A stretch of 39,030 nucleotides of DNA from the NCBI GenBank assembly GCA_902806095.1, contig CADCVF010000038.1, positions 1-39,030 on the forward strand. The letters run 5' to 3'. Position 1 is the first letter of the stretch; each line of letters starts with the position of its first letter. Below, in pieces: positions 32,670-39,030 of the stretch. The stretch comes from an uncultured Rubrobacteraceae bacterium (GTDB taxonomy: Bacteria > Actinomycetota > Rubrobacteria > Rubrobacterales > Rubrobacteraceae). The notes beneath the pieces were generated by a model that saw only the letters and a list, made by a program, of their open reading frames with translations, was not told the DNA's origin and searched no databases. The translations under genes were made by a program, and so were the position numbers.

Positions 32670-33995
32670 TTGAGCGGTACGGTTGGGGAGCTCTTCGGAG
32701 GCTCCGGCAGAAGAATCAGGGACGAGATCTGGGGGGACGTCTCTATAGATCGGGCGGTGAAGGCCCTGCTCGAGACCGGCGCGATGCAGCGTCTCAAGGG
32801 CATGAGCCAGCTAGGATTTACCTTCGGGTCCTTCCCGAGGGCCCGTCACACGCGCCTGGATCACGCGGTCGGCGTCTACCACCTCGCGGGACTGACGCTC
32901 AAGCGGATCGCGGAGTCTGGCGCTTATCTCGAAGACCGCGACGTAAGGGCCGCCCTGGCCGCAGCCCTTCTTCTGGACGCGGGCCGGTACCCTTACGTCA
33001 CTTCCATCGAAGGGATCAAAGTCCCGGGCGCGCCCACCCTCAAAGAGCTGAGCAGGCGCTGGATCGAACACACCGAGGTGGCGAAGGTCTTGAGGGCGGA
33101 GTGGGACCTCGAACCCCACAACGTCTTCAGGCTGGTCTCGCGCGGGGATAAGCTGCCGCACAGCCTGACTCCAACGGAACATCTACTGCGGGACATCCTC
33201 TTCGGCTCCTTGAACCTTGATGCCCTCGACCGCCTGATCCGTGACGCCAGGGGGGCCAGGGTTCCCTATGGCCTGGTCGAAGTGGAGTCCCTCATACAGC
33301 GCCTCAGGATCGTGGGCCATGAGAACAAGGCGATACTGGCGCTGGACGAAGAAGAGGCTGGCATGCTGCAATCCGTCGTCTTCTCCCGCTACATGGTCTA
33401 CTACAACGTCTACGGCCACCACGCTCTGCGTATCCCGGCCGTGATGTTCCTCAGGGCCGTTCAGGACGCCGTAGGGGCGGGTAACGTTACCTTCGACGAG
33501 CTCTCCGAGCAGGACGACGCGGGAGCCTTCGTCCTGCTGGAAGACTCTGCCGAGAGCTCCACGGCCACCCTAATGAAACGTCTCGCGGACCGCAGACCCT
33601 ACCATCTCGCCCTGGAGTTCGACGAGCGACACCCGAGCTACTCCTCGCTGAACCGCCTCCACGACGATGCCTCCTGGCGCCGCCGCGTCGAAGAAGCCTG
33701 GTCCCGCTATCTCACCCGCTACCGCAAGGGCGTAGCCGGTCCCTTCGACATACTCATAGACCTCCCCGAAAAAGAGCACTTCCCCGTAGAGTTGCGCCTG
33801 ATCCGGCGCAACCCCCTCCCCGGCGAGCGCAACCCCGTCGGTTGGCAGAACCTCTCTGGCATGTCCGAAGACGAAATGACCCGCTACCACGCCCCCCTCC
33901 GACGGATCCTCATCGCCACAGCGAACGACGAACTCGCAAAGTCCGTGCGCCGGCACGCCGAAGAACTCTTCACCATCGCCGAGGAAGTAGGATAG
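32670..33995 (+). CDS. HD-superfamily protein with altered metal site
   Basis: A 441 aa protein related to SAMHD1/YdhJ-type HD phosphohydrolases (dNTPase-like family). The first His is kept (ARHTRLDHAVGVYHLAG) and the distal Asp region is kept (GSLNLDALDRLIRDARG). The central HD pair, normally LLHDIGH-x-PFSH, reads ALLLDAGRYPYVTSIEG here, so the HD His and the following His residues are Leu, Arg and Thr. It probably lost catalysis or binds metal differently. TTG 32670 follows GGGAG and is chosen as start. Repeats and hairpins follow the stop. Confidence 0.8.
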   Translation: MSGTVGELFGGSGRRIRDEIWGDVSIDRAVKALLETGAMQRLKGMSQLGFTFGSFPRARHTRLDHAVGVYHLAGLTLKRIAESGAYLEDRDVRAALAAALLLDAGRYPYVTSIEGIKVPGAPTLKELSRRWIEHTEVAKVLRAEWDLEPHNVFRLVSRGDKLPHSLTPTEHLLRDILFGSLNLDALDRLIRDARGARVPYGLVEVESLIQRLRIVGHENKAILALDEEEAGMLQSVVFSRYMVYYNVYGHHALRIPAVMFLRAVQDAVGAGNVTFDELSEQDDAGAFVLLEDSAESSTATLMKRLADRRPYHLALEFDERHPSYSSLNRLHDDASWRRRVEEAWSRYLTRYRKGVAGPFDILIDLPEKEHFPVELRLIRRNPLPGERNPVGWQNLSGMSEDEMTRYHAPLRRILIATANDELAKSVRRHAEELFTIAEEVG

Positions 33996-34110
33996 CACGC
34001 CGCCTGCAGCGGCTTGTCAGCATGTCAGCAAGGACCTGCGCATGCGAAAGCTGAAGTGCAGACAAGCGAGGGCCTGAAAGGCCCGAGCGTGCTGAAATGC
34101 TGAAGTGCTC
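33995..34110. repeat. dispersed GCTGAAATGCTG repeat, copy 5
   Basis: AGCACGCCGCCTGCAGCGGC and CTTGTCAGCATGTCAGC at the left, GCGTGCTGAAATGCTGAAGT at the right, with internal GGGCCTGAAAGGCCC. Same composition and order as the copies at 13491 and 29034. Confidence 0.65.
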
Positions 34111-34117
34111 AAAGAAA

Positions 34118-34185
34118 AAGGGCCGGTGTTCATAGAAGGGTGAGACCCTTTTCCGGCCCTTAGCGGCCCCCAGAAAGGGCCGCTA
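34118..34185 (+). terminator. tandem structured hairpins
   Basis: AAGGGCCGG (34118-34126) pairs with CCGGCCCTT (34153-34161) around an inner AAGGG-TGAGA-CCCTT hairpin. A second perfect stem TAGCGGCCC/GGGCCGCTA follows at 34161-34185. They probably terminate the HD-like gene transcript or shield the tRNA gene. Confidence 0.55.
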
Positions 34186-34294
34186 GGATGATACGAAGAT
34201 TATAAACGAGCGGGCACCACCCTCGCAAGCCCTGTGAACAAAACTTAACTTTGGCCCTATACTCCCTGCCAGCGATGCTATAATTTGCCCTCGC

Positions 34295-34367
34295 GGGCCG
34301 CTAGCTCAATTGGCAGAGCAAGAGACTCTTAATCTCTAGGTTCCAGGTTCGAGTCCTGGGCGGCTCA
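34295..34367 (+). tRNA. tRNA-Lys (anticodon CTT)
   Basis: A 73-nt cloverleaf: acceptor GGGCCGC/GCGGCTC (one G-U pair), D arm GCTC/GAGC, anticodon stem AGAGA/TCTCT with loop CTCTTAA (anticodon CTT, reading AAG), five-base variable loop, T arm CCAGG-TTCGAGT-CCTGG and discriminator A. CCA is not encoded. A TATAAT box lies at 34279-34284. An integrase fragment starts 100 bases downstream, so the tRNA 3' end is a probable attachment site. Confidence 0.95.
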
Positions 34368-34468
34368 CTTCTCGAATCGGTGTACCTACGCCGCATTCCC
34401 GCCGCCAGCCGCCCTGCCTCGGCCGCTCCAATCGAGCTCTACCACGTCTTTTACCACGACAGGCTAAT

Positions 34469-35139
34469 CTAACGCCCGCCGAGAGCGTCGCCGAAGTGAC
34501 CGAAGGACTCCCTCTGGTAGCGGGGAGAGAGGTGGCTGTAAGTATTGATCGTGGTCGTAATCGAGGAGTGGCCAAGGACCTTTTGCAGGACCTCGGCTGA
34601 TTCACCCGACTCGACCCAGAGCGTGGCGAAAGAGTGCCGGATGTCGTAGGGGCGCATTGGAGGGACACCAGCTTTCCTGAGCAGCTTCTTGAACTGCTGG
34701 CGGTTCACGTTGCCGTGGTCGAGGGGCGTGCCAGCGCGGCTTGGAAAGACGAGGTCGCGGTACTCGGGATTCTTCGCCCAGGCCTCCTCCCAAAGGACGC
34801 GGTACCTGACCAGCTCCTCGAGATAGCGCGTCCTGTGGGAGCTCATGGCGGCGGCCGCCTCCGGCAGTAGCGAAACGGGCCTGCCCTTCCCGGTCTTGGT
34901 GGTTTCGCGCATCACGGCTCCGGTCCTCGTGGCCGACCACGAGCGGCGGATCAGGAGCTCGCCGTCGGAATCGTCCTTGGGTAACCTGACGTCGACCCTT
35001 TTCAGACCGAAGACTTCCCCTGGCCTGAGGCCAGTTAGACACCACACTATCCCCAGGGCCTCGAGTCTCTCGCCAGCCGCGGCACCGAAGAAGGCCTCCA
35101 GGCCGTCGAGGTCGAGGGTGGGACGCTCCTTCTTCTGCT
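34469..35139 (-). pseudogene. tyrosine recombinase (phage-type integrase), 5'-truncated
   Basis: The catalytic domain of a tRNA-targeting integrase. Recognisable are the first catalytic Arg in TGLRPGEVFGLKRVD, Lys in ETTKTGKGRPVSLL, PYDIRHSFATLWVESG (Arg-His), VLQKVLGHSSI and the nucleophile region TTTINTYSHLSPRYQ. The frame continues upstream of its first GTG through RPTLDLDGLEAFFGAAAGER and then stops being integrase at about 35140, where it meets the truncated alpha/beta hydrolase. The N-terminal core-binding and arm-binding domains are absent, so it cannot be a functional integrase. It faces the tRNA-Lys gene, as island integrases do. Confidence 0.85.
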
Positions 35140-35964
35140 CAGGACGATCAGCGGCTTCTCACCCAGCGAGGGGGCGGCATCGGTCGCTTTGGCCACGCTC
35201 TTGTTAATGGTCGCGGACTCCTCGGCGAACGCGTAGATGTGGCGGGTGCTGTTGTAGATCGCGTTCCTCTCCTCCCCGAACCCTTCGGGGGGACCGCCCT
35301 CACCAGATCCCCCGGACAACAAGCGCACGATGCCGAGCGGGGCCATGGCCTTGAGCGTCAGGGAAGACGGGGTTGCCCCCTCGGCGGCGTCCCTGAGGTC
35401 CTTGTCGAGGACGCGAGAGTCCAGCGCCGAGTCGACCAGCACCATCCCGGCCACCTCCTTGGGGTACTCGGCGGCGTAGAGCTGCACGTTGGCGCCCCCG
35501 AACGAGTGGCCCACGAGCACGTAGGGGCCGCCCCCGCCGGCGTTCTTAAGCAGGGCGTGCAGCTCCTTCACGATTTGCGGGCTCGTGCGCGGCTTCGGCC
35601 CCGACTCGCTCCACCCCAGGCCGGAGCGGTCGTAGGAGCAAACCCGCGCGAACTTGGCCACCTTGGGCTGCACCGTCTGCCAGTCCAGCACGCCGCCCCC
35701 AATACCAGAGTCCATCACGACGGTCGGCCCCCCCCTCGCCTTGCCGGCGCAGTAGAGCTGCATGCCGTGGCCGGAGACGGCGACCATTTCGCCGGGGGCG
35801 GGGTACTCTCGGTAGGCGAGCCGGGTGGCGACGAACTGGTAGAGGAGCCCGGCGAGCAACACAACGACGACGAGCCCGACGAGCGCCACGAGGGCACGCC
35901 TTATCCAGAGCCACAGCCGCCCGCGCGCGGAAGCGGGTCGTGGTCGATCTTCCCTGGTCACCAT
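35137..35964 (-). pseudogene. alpha/beta hydrolase, 3'-truncated
   Basis: The first about 275 codons of an alpha/beta-fold hydrolase with an N-terminal membrane anchor (LVALVGLVVVVLLAGLLY). It shows the oxyanion-side SGIGGGVLDWQTVQ, CSYDRSGLGWSESG, the nucleophile elbow LVGHSFGGANVQLYA and VLVDSALDSR. After GEKPLIVLS the family sequence ends at about 35137 and the frame runs into the integrase DNA in another frame, stopping at 35047. The catalytic His that should follow is lost, so the enzyme is inactive. ATG 35964 follows GGGAGGGAG. Confidence 0.82.
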
Positions 35965-36122
35965 GACATGACTCCCTCCCAGACCTCGGTTCTTGCCGGT
36001 CTCGGGACGGGGTGAAGACCCCAGACCCCAGATTGCACCTCAGCAAGCATACATACCCTCGCGCCGGGGCACATCATCCAAGCGGACTGCATTCGAACAT
36101 ACTTCTTGTCGGACTTCTTCTC

Positions 36123-36472
36123 CGTTAGCGCGAAGTTCGCAGAATTCATCAGCGTGTTGAAAAAGTCGCTATCTGGCCGGTCGGCAGATCAAAAATGAAT
36201 TCAACACTGCCAAACCAAGGCAAAAACACTGCGGGAAAGGGTCTTTGAGTTCTTGATCCGGGCTCCAAAGGCGCATTGAGGAGTTTTTCAACAAGCTGTC
36301 ATCTCCCTACAGCATCACTTACGCGCAAAGACCTGCCAACCGCTGCTCGGCGCGTGTACCAGGGAGTGAAAATGCCCAAAGAGCTGGGCGAAACGTACCC
36401 TAAATCAAGGCCGCTGAGTAAATCGGAGTTAAGTGATGCTGTAGGGTCTATTCTGCGAACTTCGCGCTAACG
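36123..36472. repeat. palindromic MITE-like element, outer
   Basis: A perfect 23-bp inverted repeat, beginning CGTTAGCGCGAAGTTCGCAG at 36123-36145, is mirrored at 36450-36472. A second perfect 17-bp inverted pair (CCCTACAGCATCACTTA at 36305-36321, complement at 36430-36446) lies inside. The left arm is split by another element; without it the two arms align over about 45 bp and the whole would be about 200 bp. No protein is encoded. Confidence 0.75.
36150..36298. mobile_element. nested 149-bp MITE with 4-bp target duplication
   Basis: Ends CAGCGTGTTGAAAAAGTC and, inverted, CAGCTTGTTGAAAAACTC match at 16 of 18 positions. TCAT flanks it on both sides (36146-36149 and 36299-36302). It interrupts the left arm of the outer palindrome. 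TGTTGAAAAA ends are typical of DDE insertion sequences, so a full-length relative probably mobilised it. Confidence 0.75.
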
Positions 36473-36504
36473 CAGTTCTGAGAAGTTTGGCGCGCATGAG
36501 AGAA

Positions 36505-36537
36505 GGGTCGGGGCCTAAAGAGAGTAGGCCCCGACCC
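36505..36537 (-). terminator. hairpin terminator of the interrupted surface-protein gene
   Basis: A perfect 13-bp stem GGGTCGGGGCCTA/TAGGCCCCGACCC with a 7-base loop lies 25 bases beyond the gene's stop codon. Confidence 0.65.
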
Positions 36538-36830
36538 GTCTTGTCGCTGCTAGCTCGGGCGCTACGACGCGGTGGCGCACGTAGCCTGGGCTTTCACGCT
36601 CCAGCTCGCGGTGGTCGGTTCTTCCTCGATCGCTTCCACCGAAACGTCGATGCCGTTGTAGACCATCACTTCTGAGACCACGACGTCGGTCAGTATGTTC
36701 GGGAATTGACTGCTCTTGCCGCCTATGATGTCGTAGCCTGTTCCCACGACCATCTTTCCCGCCGGGCAACTCGCGGCCGCGCCCTTGAGGGAGTCCGAAT
36801 TGGAAGCACTGGTAGCGAAGACGGTCTCTA

Positions 36831-37998
36831 GTGCACAATCAGGCGACCTCTTGTGGAATGGATAGATGCTCATAGTGCGGACAACTGAAGACCCCGCAGA
36901 CTCTGTCGGCGAGCTCATAAGCGCCAAGCAATCTCTCGGGCTCTGTAACCTTGCGTTTGCCGTGGATCCACTTGGGCTCTATAGCATTGAGCCACGGGCT
37001 CTTGGTGGGCAACAGGCACGCTACTATCCGAACCCCATGGCCGCTTGCTTTGAGACCTGGCGGTTGCGGGCGGCGATCCAGTTACGCACCTCTCGGCTCT
37101 TGTGCCAGCTTGCGTTGTCCCAGATCAACAGCAGGGCCTTCTTGCCTCGCGCCTTGAGCCTGTGGCAGCACCACTCAAGAAACCGCGTGGTTATGGAGCT
37201 CACGGGTCGACCATCGACGAACCTTATCCAAGTCTCTGCAAGTTCCGGCAGGTACAGCCCGTAGCAGGAGAGGGCTTTGGGGTCGGGATCGTCCTTTCTC
37301 GGCTCTTTCTGGAGGAGGCGCACCGGGTCGCCCGCCTCGGCCCAGGAGTGCAAGCTCGGCCTCTCAAAGCGAGAAAACCAGGTCTCATCCTCGAAGCCCA
37401 AAACCCACTCCGGATGGCTCTGGGCGAGCCGGATCAGCCGATCTCGATCCCCTTTTTTCGGGTGTATTCGGGATCGGGGCTCTCTATCCAGCGTTTGGCC
37501 CGCTTCCAGCGCACCCCAAGCCTTGCCAGTGTCGCCCGGATGGTCTCGCCACTGACCTCTCTTTCGGTTAGGCCTTCCTCAAAGCTCACTTCAGCAGCCA
37601 TCGCAAGCGTCCAGAAGGTGCTCTGTTTGCCGAACTTGCTCGGGGGCTGGTGGAGCATCTGCCGTAGGGACTCGGCCCTGCCTTCGTCGAAGGCGGCGTG
37701 GACCTCTTTGGGACGTGAGGAGCCGGCTACGAGAGCAGCAACTCCCTTCTCGTTGAAGTCGTGGATGGCATTGCGCACCGTCTGGGAGCCACACCCGCGA
37801 TTTTCGGCTATCCGAGGCGGATGTTCTCTGCGGGCGCTGGCCAAAAGGATCTGGCAGCGACGCAGGACGAATGCATCTGAGGAGCGCAACCCGCCTTCCA
37901 GCTCTTGGCGCTCCTGCATTGACAGCGTACGAACGAAGATTGGAGGTTTCATGAGCACTACTGTAACTCATCACTCACAACCTATTCTGAAAGTGCAC
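36831..37998 (-). mobile_element. IS630-family insertion sequence (1168 bp)
   Basis: The ends GTGCACAATCAG and, inverted, GTGCACTTTCAG match at 10 of 12 positions, and the element is flanked by TA on both sides (36829-36830, 37999-38000), the standard Tc1/IS630 target duplication. It contains one broken transposase gene and lies in the same direction as the gene it interrupts. Confidence 0.88.
36839..37952 (-). pseudogene. IS630 transposase, frameshifted
   Basis: The N-terminal frame (from ATG 37952) has an HTH region (VLRRCQILLASARREHPPRI) and winged-helix continuation to YTRKKG. At the in-frame heptamer A-AAA-AAG (37458-37452) a -1 shift leads to DRDRLIRLAQSHPEWVLGFE and the DDE domain: FEDETWF (first Asp), LLIWDNASWHKSREV (second Asp). 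A second -1 change at about 37030 (after KQAA) is needed to reach GVRIVACLLPTKSPWLNAIE with the final Glu, and the stop is at 36839. The first shift fits programmed frameshifting; the second looks like a one-base loss that kills the transposase. Confidence 0.85.
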
Positions 37999-38446
37999 TA
38001 GTCCGTTGACCCCGATCTCGTTGGCGCTCTTGCCGTCGAGCTTGTCGGAGTTGAGGTTGGCTACCTGCGCGGCGGAGTTGACCTTCATCGGCGCCTTGCC
38101 CGGCTCTACTTGAAGGTCTAGCGCCGTGGCGTCGGCGGAGTTGTTGTCTATCTGCAGGCTAGGACCGGCCACGCTCCCCACCAGCTTGGTTATGGCGTTC
38201 ACGGTGTTGGTCTGTCCCAGCTGGAAGCGGGCACCTATCCCCGTCCCCGCAAGGGCGGTGGTGGCCACTCCCAGCAGCAGGGCCATCATCACCGCTACTC
38301 CCAGGGTGAGGGCCGTGCCCCTGGCTATCCCCATCGCCTTCTTGTAGATCTTCCTCATCATCTTGCTCCTTCCTCCCGCCCTTCGTGTCGGCGGGTTTCG
38401 CTGTGTGTGCCTCCAACACTAAGGCGCGCGAGGGGGAGCGACATCC

Positions 38447-38517
38447 GTAGGGTTACTAGGTCGTAGAAGGCGGGAGAGAACTGGTAGGGTTACCAGGTCC
38501 AAACGGGCTAGAAGGAC
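38447..38517. promoter_or_regulatory. cluster of dyad operators upstream of the surface-protein gene
   Basis: GTAGGGTTACTAGGTC (38447-38462) recurs as GTAGGGTTACCAGGTC (38484-38499) 37 bases on. The second sits in the palindrome CTGGTA-GGGT-TACCAG. A further stem GGGCTAG/CTAGCCC follows at about 38505-38524. Their spacing, near multiples of a helical turn, suggests a regulator-binding region for the gene starting at 38361. Confidence 0.5.
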
Positions 38518-38625
38518 CTAGCCCAGACGTACTAGACCGGCGAGCGCCGACCCCTATTCAGCGGAGTGCGTGGAGAGGCTGTATGGAAAGTGGTCCTCGG
38601 GTGGTGTTTCGCTACTCTAGCACGT

Positions 38626-39030
38626 ATGAGAAAAACATACCCGACGGATCTTTCCGATGCCGAATGGAACTACATAGAGCCCCACCTCCCCGTCCCCAAA
38701 GGGCTTGGACGGCCGAGGACCCACGATCTTCGCGAGATCCTGAACGCTATCTTTTCTACCTCCTAAAGAGCGGCTGCCAGTAGTGGCGCCTACTGCCGCA
38801 TGACTTCCCCAGGTGGCCCACCGTTTACTGGTACTTCAGGAAATGGCGCTGAGAGAAGGCACCTGGGAGAGGATCAACGGCTCCCTGCGCGAGCGCCTCA
38901 GGGTTCGCCTGAAAAGGGACCCTGAGCCAAGCGCGGGCGTGGTGAACTCCCAGCCGGTGAACTCCACCGCGGTGGGAGGGGAAGAGCGCGGTTACGATGG
39001 TGGCAAGAAGGTGAAGGGCAGAAAGCGCCA
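38626..39030 (+). pseudogene. IS5-family transposase remnant, runs off the window
   Basis: The reading starts at ATG 38626 with MRKTYPTDLSDAEWNYIEPH, LGRPRTHDLREILNAIF. A 2-base insertion in a T run near 38754 shifts the frame to YLLKSGCQ. A TAG triplet follows (38781-38783), then WRLLPHDFPRWPTVYWYFRK, another frameshift near 38850, then GTWERINGSLRERLRVRLKR and GGEERGYDGGKKVKGRKR. At least three lesions make it non-functional. The end lies beyond the window. Confidence 0.85.

Larger units (their letters stand above)
36562..38361 (-). pseudogene. secreted/surface protein gene split by IS630 insertion
   Basis: The 5' part (38361-37999) encodes a start with a Lys-rich N-terminus, a hydrophobic segment (LGVAVMMALLLGVATTALAG), then QVANLNSDKLDGKSANEIGV, a segment common in actinobacterial surface or tail-like proteins. 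The 3' part (36828-36562) encodes ETVFATSASNSDSLKGAAAS, then CPAGKMVVGTGYDIIGG and ends CATAS. Removing the element and one TA copy rejoins them in frame (GL-ET) into a 209 aa protein with a signal or membrane anchor. ATG 38361 follows GGAAGGAG. Role unknown. Confidence 0.82.

Noticed and set aside
13491-34110. CRISPR array.
   Set aside because: The repeated GCTGAAATGC words are irregularly spaced, inverted, hairpin-forming and spread over separate intergenic sites; there are no regular spacers or cas genes.
34336-34668. Open frame covering tRNA-Lys and the integrase 3' end.
   Set aside because: It contains the translated tRNA sequence (SRPGLEPGT), a well-known spurious product.
36562-36927. 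Continuous frame across the left IS630 end giving a 121 aa protein.
   Set aside because: Its first part is translated from IS DNA; the real reading joins 36828 to 37999 after removal of the element.

Overview
The window looks like a chromosomal segment of a high-GC actinobacterium, most likely Rubrobacter or a close relative. This is inferred from the high GC content, frequent GTG and TTG starts, a ThyX thymidylate synthase, a pair of citrate synthases and many apparently leaderless genes. No taxonomic marker such as rRNA is present, so the assignment is an inference.

Layout. Positions 1-5750 are an eroding accessory stretch: a small hypothetical gene, an HD hydrolase, an SRPBCC protein, a VOC protein, and three genes (a conserved hypothetical, a short-chain dehydrogenase, a GntP-type permease) each carrying in-frame stops that look like single C-to-T changes. 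Positions 5750-7460 hold a tightly packed same-strand cassette of very small genes of unknown function, including a Cys/His-rich protein. Positions 7640-13465 (minus strand) form a housekeeping run: TenA/PqqC-like protein, methyltransferase, mutM, lpdA, lipA, lipB, joining lipoate synthesis and attachment to the lipoamide-dependent dehydrogenase. Positions 13750-19330 (mostly plus strand) encode a leaderless protein of unknown function, a diacylglycerol-kinase-like lipid kinase, moaD-moaE, a DUF202 membrane protein, a glutamate-cysteine ligase family protein, a Nudix hydrolase and a CPBP membrane protease. Positions 19588-22097 hold two divergent citrate synthase genes, one fused to an N-terminal DNA-binding domain, with an AT-rich palindrome between them. 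Then come cinA and yqeK (divergent, sharing a promoter core), a YdjM-like membrane hydrolase, dut, metG, thyX and a sigma-70 factor.

Positions 29168-31938 (minus strand) are the most intriguing accessory block: a STAS+HATPase fusion, a STAS-like+HTH protein, a protein resembling single-strand-annealing accessory families, and two related small cysteine-motif proteins. After a GNAT gene and an HD-superfamily protein whose HD pair is altered comes tRNA-Lys(CTT), followed by mobile-DNA debris: an integrase fragment fused by deletion to a truncated alpha/beta hydrolase, nested MITE-like elements, an IS630 element with a programmed-frameshift-type slippery site that splits a surface-protein gene, and a broken IS5-type transposase at the window end.

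Across the window two dispersed intergenic repeat families recur between genes. At about ten genes a -10-like hexamer lies only 6-8 bases before the start codon with no clear Shine-Dalgarno, pointing to widespread leaderless translation.
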